Of a DNA stretch of 27,931 nt, positions 7,873 through 14,603 are shown piece by piece. Every line of letters begins with the position of its first letter. Position 1 is the first letter of the stretch. The DNA lies in assembly GCA_007571095.1 (NCBI GenBank), contig RKSB01000122.1, positions 1 to 27,931 on the forward strand. Reading direction: 5' to 3'. The stretch comes from K189A clade bacterium (lineage in GTDB: Bacteria > Pseudomonadota > Gammaproteobacteria > Pseudomonadales > Azotimanducaceae). The position numbers and the translations under genes are program-made. Under the pieces are notes generated by a model. The model had not been told where the DNA came from. It did not search any database and worked only from the letters and a program-made list of their open reading frames with translations.

Positions 7873-8819
7873 GCACTTCCCCTGCTGATAGACTTGAGCG
7901 GAAAACGAGGCCAGGCTTCCAGCGACTGAACGCTGGTCAGCAGTTTCGGAGCATCGTGGCGAATGTGATTGGCTGCCATTTCGGCTTCCAGTTCTTCGGC
8001 AGTGATGATGTTTCGCTCCATACATTCCTTGAGTAAGCCGAAGAAGAGTTGCTCCTGATTGGTATCGGGATGCTTTCTGTAGTGACCCAGAAAAGCGTAT
8101 TCGCCAAACAGCTTTCTCTTGAGAATCAACATCCAGCGAAGAGGCGGAAAGTAGCGGGAACGTTCCGCCAGACGCCAGTCTACCGGTAATCCGGTTTTCC
8201 ACGGCTGGGTGGCTCTTTTGGTGTTGTGCAGCATCTTGGTTGTGCTGCTCAGCCGGTCAAAATCATTCCACTCGTTTTCAAAGTGCCCAATGCTGTCTTC
8301 GTCTTCTTTCAGCAGGCAGATCCAGTCGTGGTAGTCGAGTTCACCCTTGAACATTGATTTGAAAGAGTCTTCGGCGTTCCAGTGCCGAAGCCGACTGTTG
8401 TCCAGCAGCATCACCGAGGTGGCTTTGCACCTGTGCTTCGAACTCAGAATGCTTCGAGAGCGCATTCGGCACAGAATGGCCTTGCCCTGCATATCCCTGT
8501 TCAGTAGCTGCCATATGTCATCGACGGCGAAAATATCCGGATCGATCACCACCGACCGGCCTTCGTAACCCATCAACTGGGGCGGCAGAAAGCGCAATGG
8601 AGTAAAGGATTGCAGGTCGTCGTACAGCCAGGTCCGCCAGACTCCATCACGCAGATAGTCTTTTCCGTCATGACTTTTGACCCAGTCATAGTCCTGAGTG
8701 CTGATGATTTTTACGGCAAAGCGGTCGGCGTGATTTGAATTCCTCTTCAGGGCATAGGCAGCTACTTTGGCACCCAGCATTTGCTTGGGATTGGTGTGTA
8801 TGAAGACGCAGTGATCCAT
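7869..8819 (-). CDS. GT8-like putative glycosyltransferase
   Basis: This 316-residue protein opens with DHCVFIHTNPKQMLGAKVA, an alpha/beta start, and carries RSVVIDPDIFAVDDIWQLL (DPD at 93-95). That is the DxD arrangement that binds the nucleotide sugar and metal in GT8-type enzymes. Later conserved-looking stretches (LDYHDWICLL, HNTKRATQPWKTGLPVDWR) match what I recall of uncharacterised proteobacterial proteins of this kind. The ATG at 8819 follows GGAGG by five bases, so I prefer it to an upstream TTG at 8876. It is the third minus-strand gene after the kinase and Tam41-like genes, with a 116-base gap, so it may add a sugar to the lipid they make. The donor and acceptor cannot be read from sequence. 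Confidence 0.65.
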   Translation of the reverse strand: MDHCVFIHTNPKQMLGAKVAAYALKRNSNHADRFAVKIISTQDYDWVKSHDGKDYLRDGVWRTWLYDDLQSFTPLRFLPPQLMGYEGRSVVIDPDIFAVDDIWQLLNRDMQGKAILCRMRSRSILSSKHRCKATSVMLLDNSRLRHWNAEDSFKSMFKGELDYHDWICLLKEDEDSIGHFENEWNDFDRLSSTTKMLHNTKRATQPWKTGLPVDWRLAERSRYFPPLRWMLILKRKLFGEYAFLGHYRKHPDTNQEQLFFGLLKECMERNIITAEELEAEMAANHIRHDAPKLLTSVQSLEAWPRFPLKSISRGSA

Positions 8820-8935
8820 GAGGCCTCCAGAATAAGGGGAGTGTGGCAGCAGACAGACTTCAAAAAAGAATAGCACCTGCCTGCCTGTTCACCAAGTTTA
8901 CCCTGTTGCTGTACCTCTCTTTCTTTCAGCCTGCT

Positions 8936-9880
8936 TCAGCGGATAAGCTTCTTGCGCCAGAGTTTGAACAGAAAGCCCCACAGAAAAAGCCATGGCCATT
9001 TGTACACTCGACGGGGAATTTCAATCGGTTCACCACTGTGTCGCCCGATCTTGTAAGCCATATAGTCAAGGGCGTTATCGAAGGTAAAGACAGCCTTACC
9101 CAGCCTCAACAGGGAGAGCCACTTGCCGAGAAAGGCTCGAAGGCTCCATCGAACTTGCGATCTGATTCTGCTTGCAGGCTTCAGCATGCGATACCGGTCA
9201 GCGGACACTTTCTCCACTTTCTCGGGAATACTTTCAAGAAAGCTTTGGCCGGCAGCTGAAAAGTAGCTTTCGGATTGTCCGATCAGTTGGGTTACTCGTG
9301 CCTCCTTCTCAGGCCTCAGTTCGGCTCTGTAGCTGTATAACAGGGACTTGTGCCAGAGGTCGAGCGGGCTGAAAGTGGCTTCCATCAGCCCGAGCCCTTC
9401 GTTCAGCAGCCGACTGGTGGCGTCTGCCAGCATTTGATGAATACGGGCCATGTCTTCGGGTTTTTTGAGCCTTGCCAAAGCAACCGGCTGGGCCATTCGG
9501 CCGAAGATATGGCTGTGAAACCATTGGCGAGAACCGGCTTCCAGCTGCTGCATTGAAATGACAGCATACTTGCACCGAAACAGCCCGTCCGGTAGCTCCA
9601 GCTGACGAAAAAAGACATTCGGCGGCAACAGCCGCCCGACCAGCCTCAGGAGCTTTTTGTTGCTCCAGATACGGTCATAGCTTGAGACTATGACAAAAAA
9701 GTCCGCTATTCCGTCAACGACTTCCTCTTGCCACAGGCAGGAGCCATAAAACAAAACGGCTACCAGATCGTCTTCATAGTCTTTACAGACATCTTCCGCC
9801 AGTGCTCGAAGAGGCGCGACTATTCGGCCACTGGCTTCGAGCAAAGCCTGCTGTCGGAATTGGAACAGGTTGCGAGCCAT
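8936..9880 (-). CDS. Tam41-like CTP:phosphatidate (or ceramide-phosphate) cytidylyltransferase
   Basis: This 314-residue protein fits the Tam41/Mmp37 family, whose mitochondrial members make CDP-diacylglycerol from phosphatidate and CTP. The nucleotidyltransferase core is VLFYGSCLW (YGS at 45-47) with an acidic residue in IADFFVIV (D60), matching the family's YGSG...VDFI pattern. KYAVISMQQL and FGRMAQPVAL match the family's KYGVIS and AGRLxKPV regions. The C-terminal LDYMAYKIGRHSG and a basic, aromatic tail (WPWLFLWGFLFKLWRKK) suggest membrane-surface binding. It starts six bases after the stop of the lipid kinase gene, so the product of that kinase is its likely substrate. If the kinase acts on ceramide, the product could be a CDP-ceramide, which is inference. 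Confidence 0.68.
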   Translation of the reverse strand: MARNLFQFRQQALLEASGRIVAPLRALAEDVCKDYEDDLVAVLFYGSCLWQEEVVDGIADFFVIVSSYDRIWSNKKLLRLVGRLLPPNVFFRQLELPDGLFRCKYAVISMQQLEAGSRQWFHSHIFGRMAQPVALARLKKPEDMARIHQMLADATSRLLNEGLGLMEATFSPLDLWHKSLLYSYRAELRPEKEARVTQLIGQSESYFSAAGQSFLESIPEKVEKVSADRYRMLKPASRIRSQVRWSLRAFLGKWLSLLRLGKAVFTFDNALDYMAYKIGRHSGEPIEIPRRVYKWPWLFLWGFLFKLWRKKLIR

Positions 9881-9886
9881 TCTGTG

Positions 9887-10828
9887 TCAAGTCAGCTTGA
9901 GAAACCCCAGAGGGCGGCTGCTGGATACCCTGACACCCTTTTCGGTGGTGCCAATCTCGCCGTCTATCACAAAATCTCCTGAAAACCCGAAGTGTGCATT
10001 TACAAAGGAGGTACTGTGGTAGTGCTCGGAGTTGGCCATCCATTTCGGTATTCGGTTGACCAGAATGGCCGTCAGGGCGGCCAACAGCTTTGGCGGCTGT
10101 TCGCCTATTTCTGTGTAGTAGATGGCTCCTCCTTCGGACCAGTGGTAGCGAAGACGAAAAAGCATTCTGTCCAGCGTGCTGGCTGCTATCACGCTACAGT
10201 TCAGCTGACGGGCGGGTCGGCCGTCCAGAATGACCTCGACAGGCAGGCCGCCGCCGGCGGTTCCTCTCAACATTCGGCCCAACAGCTTGAGGCCGCTCAG
10301 CATGCCGGCCCATTCCTGCCCGAGCCGAATAGCCTTGTCCTTGTTTTCGAAGTTGCGGACGGCTTCAGTGGTTACGCCTATGGCGAATACAAAACCAAAA
10401 CGGTCAGGCATACCGGTTGCCTCAATGCGCAACAGGCTGCGCCGTCGAACGGGCCAGGTGTTCGCTGGTCGAGCCGTTATCGCCTGAAGTCGGAAAAGAG
10501 ATCGCTCGGCACTCAGAAAGCCGTGCAGGTCGAGTGCCGACAGGTTGGTTGAACCAAAAGGCAGCAGGGCGATCATCGGCAAAGGGGAGTCCTCCTGCTG
10601 TTGAGACAACAGGGCGGTCAACACCGTGTGAACAGTGCCGTCACCGCCCGCAATGACCAGCAGTCGGTCGGCATCTGTGCTCAGTTTCGGCAACAGGCTG
10701 GTGAGTTCCTCTGCATGCGTGGTTTCGTGGTAGCCACTCGTCGCCAGCTTTTGCAGTGCCTTCCTGTGTCTGTTTCGGTATTTCCGCCCCTTTCCGCTGG
10801 CCGGGTTGACGATGCATTGAATCTTCAA
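9887..10828 (-). CDS. diacylglycerol/ceramide kinase family lipid kinase (CpgB-like)
   Basis: A DAGK/LCB5/YegS-type lipid kinase that transfers phosphate from ATP to a lipid hydroxyl. Numbered from TTG 10828 (313 aa), the opening IVNPASGKG is at 6-14, the nucleotide loop GGDGT at 61-65 and PFGSTN at 90-95, standing in for the usual PxGTxN. Caulobacter CpgB, a ceramide kinase, belongs to this family, and the neighbouring ceramide genes make ceramide a likely substrate. The start is a choice: ATG 10972 would add 48 residues of unlikely composition that contain a perfect TATAAT on this strand, so a TTG at 10828 opening directly into the conserved core seems better. A still longer frame reaches 11032 but overlaps the divergent phosphatase gene. 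Confidence 0.78.
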   Translation of the reverse strand: MKIQCIVNPASGKGRKYRNRHRKALQKLATSGYHETTHAEELTSLLPKLSTDADRLLVIAGGDGTVHTVLTALLSQQQEDSPLPMIALLPFGSTNLSALDLHGFLSAERSLFRLQAITARPANTWPVRRRSLLRIEATGMPDRFGFVFAIGVTTEAVRNFENKDKAIRLGQEWAGMLSGLKLLGRMLRGTAGGGLPVEVILDGRPARQLNCSVIAASTLDRMLFRLRYHWSEGGAIYYTEIGEQPPKLLAALTAILVNRIPKWMANSEHYHSTSFVNAHFGFSGDFVIDGEIGTTEKGVRVSSSRPLGFLKLT

Positions 10829-10861
10829 TGTGCTGAAATGTTTTCGCCGATCACCGCTTTC

Positions 10862-10867
10862 ATTATA
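10862..10867 (-). promoter_or_regulatory. candidate -10 element of the lipid kinase gene
   Basis: On the minus strand this is a perfect TATAAT, about 34 bases upstream of the TTG at 10828. The best -35 at a 17-base spacing is poor (CTCTTG). If real, it places the transcript start near 10855 and argues against the ATG at 10972 as the translation start. Confidence 0.35.
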
Positions 10868-10994
10868 TGCCCGCCCGGCATGAACAAGAGCTTTCGACGG
10901 TATTCTGGCGGTATCATTGATGCTTGTTCGGCCAGCATATAGACTCAAGTACCTCAGCGTCGAATGAAGCATGCCGAATGGAGAAAGAGTCCGA

Positions 10995-12002
10995 ATGAAC
11001 ACCGGCACAGCAAACCAGCCATTTCGGTTCACACATATTTCTGATCTTCATCTGACGAATCCGAAGGCTGCCCTGAAAAGCCTCTGGATGATTTGCAACA
11101 AGAGAGTGCTGGGCTATCTTTCCTGGCAATACAGACGTCGATTTCTTCATAGCCCCAGCGTCCTTGAAACGGTTGCCCGAGCAGCCTGTTCGGACGGCGA
11201 TCATCTGGTAATTACGGGTGATTTGACTCAAATAGGCCTGCCGGAAGAGTATCGACAGACTTGTCAGTGGCTGTCCCGACTGGGTTCGCCGGCCAACATT
11301 TCGGTTATTCCCGGCAATCACGATGCCTACGCCGGTTCATCCTGGCGAGAGTGCATTCAGTCGTGGAAACCGCACATGTCGGATCGAATGCCTGAGCAGC
11401 AAGACCAGCCTTTGTGGCCCTTTGTCAGGCTTCGAGGTCCGGTTGCATTCATCGGCGTGTCGAGTGCCGTGCCGTCTCCTCCTTTTTTTGCTTCCGGTCG
11501 AGTAGGGCAGGACCAACTGCAAAGACTCGAACAAATGCTCGCCGACCATCAGTCTCGGTTTCGCGTTCTGCTGATTCACCATTCGCCTGTTGCCGGCCAT
11601 GATTCTTTCAGAAAAAGGCTCTTTCAGCGGTCGTCTCTGGTCAGGATTTTGCAGGCCAGAGGCGTCGAGATGGTGTTGCACGGCCACAACCACAGGCCCT
11701 GCTGGAACGAATTGAAAACCGCTTCCGGCTACATTCCGGTGATAGGTGTGCCGGCTGCTTCGGCTGCGGAGTCAGGTCCCGACGAGGCTTCGTTGAGCCG
11801 GCGAGGGAGCTACTATGCCTACCAGGTCGCCCAAACCGACGAAGGCTGGTGTCTGGAAGTGACTGCACACCGGCTGAATGCCGAAGGGACGGCGATGGAT
11901 CTTGTCTGGTGCAGACGTTACGGTCGCCTGCCGGCCTTGTCGATTAACTCCTGGATCATCTCCCAGTCGGCCAGGCTGTCTACATCGACGGCCGCCAGTT
12001 GA
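10995..12002 (+). CDS. calcineurin-like metallophosphoesterase
   Basis: A 335-residue soluble phosphoesterase with every metal-binding block of the family: FTHISDLHL (D17, H19), ITGDLTQ (about 73-79), PGNHDAY (106-112), IHHSP (194-198) and HGHNHRP (229-235). It should bind two metal ions and cleave a phosphomonoester or diester. The ATG at 10995 has GGAGAAAG about eight bases upstream, preferred over ATG 10971. It diverges from the lipid kinase and its last 85 bases overlap, antisense, the 3' end of the CpgD-like gene. Context suggests it acts on a phospholipid, ceramide phosphate or CDP intermediate (LpxH-like chemistry is one option). No signal peptide is seen, so it is probably cytoplasmic. 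Confidence 0.82.
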   Translation: MNTGTANQPFRFTHISDLHLTNPKAALKSLWMICNKRVLGYLSWQYRRRFLHSPSVLETVARAACSDGDHLVITGDLTQIGLPEEYRQTCQWLSRLGSPANISVIPGNHDAYAGSSWRECIQSWKPHMSDRMPEQQDQPLWPFVRLRGPVAFIGVSSAVPSPPFFASGRVGQDQLQRLEQMLADHQSRFRVLLIHHSPVAGHDSFRKRLFQRSSLVRILQARGVEMVLHGHNHRPCWNELKTASGYIPVIGVPAASAAESGPDEASLSRRGSYYAYQVAQTDEGWCLEVTAHRLNAEGTAMDLVWCRRYGRLPALSINSWIISQSARLSTSTAAS

Positions 12003-12700
12003 TCGGGAATCAGGATCGGCTTGACTCGACAGCCTGTATAGCGGGATGCTCCCGTAAAAATATCCTGTAGCGAAGACCGGCCCATAGCAAACTTCAGCAA
12101 CGGCCACCAGCCTATGGCCGAGACGATTCGTAATGGCCTTTTTCGGTGCTGCTGAATTTCCCCCCATTTGTTTACCGCCTGAAGTGCCTCCGGTGTCATC
12201 AGGGCGAACAGGTTGCAGCTGCTGTAATCGCCATCGGTGCAACGATAGGAGGTTCGATTGCAGGCGATAGACGGATTTGCCTTTTTGTCGAGCCTGACCA
12301 TTCCGACGGTGCAATCGGCATCGCTTGCCAGAGACGAATTGCGAAAAGTGTCTACCCAGTCTCTCTGCAACAACGCAGAGTCGCCGGTGGTCACCAGTAG
12401 CGGCGACTCCAGCCCCAGCCTGTCAATGCCTTTGGCGACACTTGACGGCAGGGATTTTTCACCCTCTATCCAGATTGAATCGGGCAGCTGCTCAAAGTCC
12501 TTGTGTCGTCTGAGCAGGTGAATATTGCCGATGATCCTGATTCGAGACAACCACGGCAGGCTTTCCAGTGTGTCATACACTCTTCGCAGCATGGATTTGT
12601 CGCCGATCTGTGCAAGGGCTTTGGTGGCCACCTGAGCCCGCACGGCAACCGCATCCTGAGCCGTTCTCCTGCCGGCGAGTATCAGTGCGTTCCAGGTCAT
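11918..12700 (-). CDS. CpgD-like nucleotidyltransferase (candidate phosphoglycerate cytidylyltransferase)
   Basis: A 260-residue MobA/GlmU-like nucleotidyltransferase. NALILAGRR (4-12) is the nucleotide-binding loop, K27 in TKALAQIGDKSML the usual lysine, and LLVTTGDSALL (101-111) holds the metal-binding aspartate D107. Its ATG overlaps the stop of the bCerS-like gene as ATGA, which implies coupled translation. In Caulobacter a nucleotidyltransferase near bCerS, CpgD, makes CDP-glycerate from CTP and 3-phosphoglycerate for ceramide diphosphoglycerate. The same pairing here is the main reason for the call, and the substrate remains inferred. The frame stays open 97 codons upstream inside the bCerS-like gene, but that part is antisense-like filler. 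The 3' end overlaps the phosphatase gene by 85 bases. Confidence 0.7.
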   Translation of the reverse strand: MTWNALILAGRRTAQDAVAVRAQVATKALAQIGDKSMLRRVYDTLESLPWLSRIRIIGNIHLLRRHKDFEQLPDSIWIEGEKSLPSSVAKGIDRLGLESPLLVTTGDSALLQRDWVDTFRNSSLASDADCTVGMVRLDKKANPSIACNRTSYRCTDGDYSSCNLFALMTPEALQAVNKWGEIQQHRKRPLRIVSAIGWWPLLKFAMGRSSLQDIFTGASRYTGCRVKPILIPDQLAAVDVDSLADWEMIQELIDKAGRRP

Positions 12701-13890
12701 TGGCGAGACTCGGGTTGCAGTAGTTTTCGATACATTCGATAAGTCTTGTGTACTCTGCCGTTCGTCATCTTTACAGCGGACGAGCCTGCCTGGCGATTGC
12801 TCTTCAGTATCCAGGACATTTCGACACTGTGCATACGTCTTTGTCGGGCGTGCATGAAGATCGCCGAAAGCAACGCCTGAATTGCATGGGTACCGAGTGG
12901 AGTTTTGTGAAACTTTTTTCTGATACCCATCAGCGGCAGGCGACCCGTTTGAATAGCATTGGTGCCGAGGCACCAGAGCAGTTTCAGCCACCCCAGCGGC
13001 AACAGCCGACTCTTCAATTTATGCAGGACCTCGTTGAGATTGGGAACCAGCATCGCAAAGCCGACCGCTTCGGATTCGTATTCGGCGATTTGAATCAACT
13101 CCGCCTTGCCCAGCAGACGTACCTTTTGAAGGTTTTCCCTGAGTTCTTTTTCGCCGAAGGGTACAAATCCCCAGTTTTCGCTCCATGCATCGTCAAAGAT
13201 GCCCTTTATTGTTCGATTTTCGTCGGCCAGCCGGCTGTAGTTGATTGGGCGTACAACCAGATTCTCGTGCCTGTATCCAGACCTTCTGTTGAATACTGCG
13301 AGCATTCGTTTTTTGGACTCTTCCAGCCTTTTCAGGGCGAGTTCGGTTTCAGCGATAAAGGCCAGTGCTTCGGCGGCGGTTTCGTAGCCACAGGCCTCAA
13401 CTCTGGGAGCAAACCAGGGAGCTGTGTGTGGAGTCATCAGGTAAGGAGGAGACTCAAAACCTTCCACCAGCAGTCCGATCTCCTGATTGATATTCAGGTT
13501 CATGGGCCCGACAATCTCCTTTATGCCTCGCTCTGCCAGCCAGGACTCAGCCGTTTTCAGCAAAACCCTGAAGGTTTCCTGATTGTCTTCGGCTTCAAGT
13601 AGCCCGAAGTAGCCGCGATTTCTGTTTTGGCTCTTTTCCAGGTCGTCAATCTGTGCAGAAATTCTGCCGACCGGACATCCGCCCCTGTAAGCGATCCAGG
13701 CCTGCCATCGACCGTGTTCGAAAAAGGGATTTCGTCTGGAAAAAGCCAGCCACCTTTCCCAGTAGAGCCTGGGTACCCAGTGAGGATCGTTAAGGTAGAA
13801 CTGACCTGCAAGCTGAATGAAAACCTTGCGATGTGCCGAGTTTGATACCGCCTGAATGGCAACTTCTGACTCCGGTATCGGATGAATCAT
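12697..13890 (-). CDS. bCerS-like N-acyltransferase (bacterial ceramide synthase candidate, GNAT fold)
   Basis: A 397-residue protein that I match, by memory of the family, to the GNAT-related proteins that include Caulobacter bCerS, which N-acylates the long-chain base in bacterial ceramide synthesis. Features are an N-terminal LNDPHWVPRLYWERW, NPFFEHGRWQAWIAYRGGCP followed by VGRISAQID (about 52-80), a GYFGLLEAEDN stretch, and GPMNLNINQEIGLLVEGF (about 128-145). The second half, with WSENWGFVP and AVGFAMLVPNLNEVL, is also typical. ATG 13890 is used rather than the TTG at 13896; neither has a strong ribosome-binding site. A TATAAA-like -10 lies at about 13939-13944 on this strand. It is first of a two-gene unit with the CpgD-like gene, and faces away from the acyl-AMP ligase across 713 bases. 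Specificity (acyl-CoA or acyl-ACP) cannot be read. Confidence 0.7.
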   Translation of the reverse strand: MIHPIPESEVAIQAVSNSAHRKVFIQLAGQFYLNDPHWVPRLYWERWLAFSRRNPFFEHGRWQAWIAYRGGCPVGRISAQIDDLEKSQNRNRGYFGLLEAEDNQETFRVLLKTAESWLAERGIKEIVGPMNLNINQEIGLLVEGFESPPYLMTPHTAPWFAPRVEACGYETAAEALAFIAETELALKRLEESKKRMLAVFNRRSGYRHENLVVRPINYSRLADENRTIKGIFDDAWSENWGFVPFGEKELRENLQKVRLLGKAELIQIAEYESEAVGFAMLVPNLNEVLHKLKSRLLPLGWLKLLWCLGTNAIQTGRLPLMGIRKKFHKTPLGTHAIQALLSAIFMHARQRRMHSVEMSWILKSNRQAGSSAVKMTNGRVHKTYRMYRKLLQPESRQ

Positions 13891-14236
13891 GCTCAAGGTT
13901 TTTTTGCATAAGGCACCAGGAAGGGCCTACTCCGGCCATTTATAACAGTTTTTGCCTGTTTCCGCCTGAAAAAAACCTGCCCGAACCGACAATAGCCCGC
14001 TTTTGCTTCTCAAGAATTCTGATTGGATCCTTGCCACAGTTTGTTTGATGACTCAGGGCAAAGGGTTTCCGAAGAATCTGTTTGTCGAGTCGCTGGCGGA
14101 ACCTTCCACTCAAAAAATTCGCAGAACAGACTCGCTCCTGAGCAAATACCTAACAAAATATGGAATATTTAAGAAACTATTGAGAAATTATTTTGATGTG
14201 CTAAAATATCTGCTGAAATTCGCACCCTCCTGCCGA

Positions 14237-14249
14237 AGAAATTCTCTGA
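14237..14249 (+). promoter_or_regulatory. imperfect dyad upstream of the GGA-rich RNA candidate
   Basis: AGAAATTCTCTGA contains the palindrome AGAAATTCT. With one inserted base it also resembles the TNAGAAATTTCTNA element I recall for LetA (a GacA homologue) upstream of Legionella rsmY and rsmZ. It is centred roughly 55 bases upstream of the predicted transcript start. The match is imperfect, so it is offered as a lead only. Confidence 0.2.
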
Positions 14250-14263
14250 AAATACAGGGATAA

Positions 14264-14291
14264 TTGAAAGTTAGCAGAAGCAGGTTATAGG
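14264..14291 (+). promoter_or_regulatory. candidate sigma-70 promoter of the GGA-rich RNA
   Basis: TTGAAA (14264-14269) and TATAGG (14286-14291) are separated by 16 bases, matching five and four of six consensus bases. The predicted transcript start is near 14298, immediately at the hairpin that begins the GGA-rich segment. AT-rich DNA lies upstream. Confidence 0.4.
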
Positions 14292-14295
14292 AAGG

Positions 14296-14422
14296 CTGCA
14301 GGAGGAAGGTCCTGCGGAAATAAAGAATCAGGAAGCAAGAGATTACAGAAAGCAACGGAGAAGTTTTGAGTTTTGGAGGTGAAGCTATGCCCGGCCAATT
14401 CGGCGACACTTCAGTGTTTTTT
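14296..14422 (+). ncRNA. candidate RsmY/RsmZ/CsrB-like RNA (or CsrA-controlled leader)
   Basis: Six GGA triplets lie within 77 bases (starting at 14301, 14304, 14316, 14331, 14357 and 14375). A 7-bp hairpin, CTGCAGG with CCTGCGG (14296-14317), displays GGAGGAAGG in and beside its loop, the preferred CsrA/RsmA site. The segment ends at a short hairpin, ACAC-TTCA-GTGT (14406-14417), running into a tract of seven T (14416-14422), a weak intrinsic terminator. A promoter-like pair lies just upstream. RNAs of this family titrate CsrA/RsmA and are recognised by repeated GGA rather than conserved sequence. The alternative is an untranslated leader for the ligase under CsrA control. A 20-codon frame at 14387 uses the last GGA as its ribosome-binding site, but the terminator lies inside it. 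Confidence 0.4.
14406..14422 (+). terminator. short hairpin with T7 tract
   Basis: ACAC, tetraloop TTCA, GTGT, running into seven consecutive T. The stem is short (four pairs plus a G-T), so termination may be partial. It would separate the GGA-rich RNA from the ligase transcript, whose own promoter-like pair follows. Confidence 0.35.
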
Positions 14423-14433
14423 TGTGGCAGGTC

Positions 14434-14463
14434 TTGCTTCTCCTGTTAATTAACGGCTATAAT
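14434..14463 (+). promoter_or_regulatory. candidate sigma-70 promoter of the acyl-AMP ligase gene
   Basis: TTGCTT (14434-14439) and a perfect TATAAT (14458-14463) are separated by 18 bases. The start would be near 14470, giving an untranslated leader of about 130 bases that contains a small GAGG-AAAT-CCTC dyad near 14500-14511. Confidence 0.5.
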
Positions 14464-14603
14464 TGCAGGATTAATCTCTTGAATGGGGGATTGACCTGAG
14501 GAAATCCTCGGTGAAGGCCGCCTCAACGAAAGTGGGCTGAGGGGTCTTGACCGGAGTATTCTGACTGCTACGCCGAGTGGCAGCAGTTCGGGGGCAAAGA
14601 ACA

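Larger units (their letters stand above)
13891..14603. other. long divergent intergenic region, partly AT-rich, with RNA-gene-like signals
   Basis: This 713-base gap separates the bCerS-like gene (-) from the acyl-AMP ligase (+). From about 14140 to 14230 it is markedly AT-richer than its surroundings. A 71-codon frame from ATG 14048 (lysine-rich, with YLTKYGIFKKLLRNYF) crosses this part without a ribosome-binding site and is not called. The later part, 14237-14463, holds a dyad, two promoter-like pairs, a GGA-rich segment and a hairpin with a T7 tract, each listed separately. The last 140 bases look like an untranslated leader of the ligase. Confidence 0.6.

Noticed and set aside
12748..13602. 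284-codon plus-strand frame opposite the bCerS-like gene
   Set aside because: Antisense shadow; the minus-strand product has recognisable conserved blocks.
14048..14263. 71-codon lysine- and leucine-rich frame with an amphipathic look
   Set aside because: No ribosome-binding site, and the composition follows from the AT-rich DNA; no family recognised.
14387..14449. 20-codon cysteine-containing frame (MPGQFGDTSVFFCGRSCFSC) with a strong GGAGGT ribosome-binding site
   Set aside because: A hairpin with a T7 tract lies inside it, and its ribosome-binding site is one of the GGA motifs of the RNA candidate. It may be a leader peptide, but the RNA explanation accounts for more of the signal.
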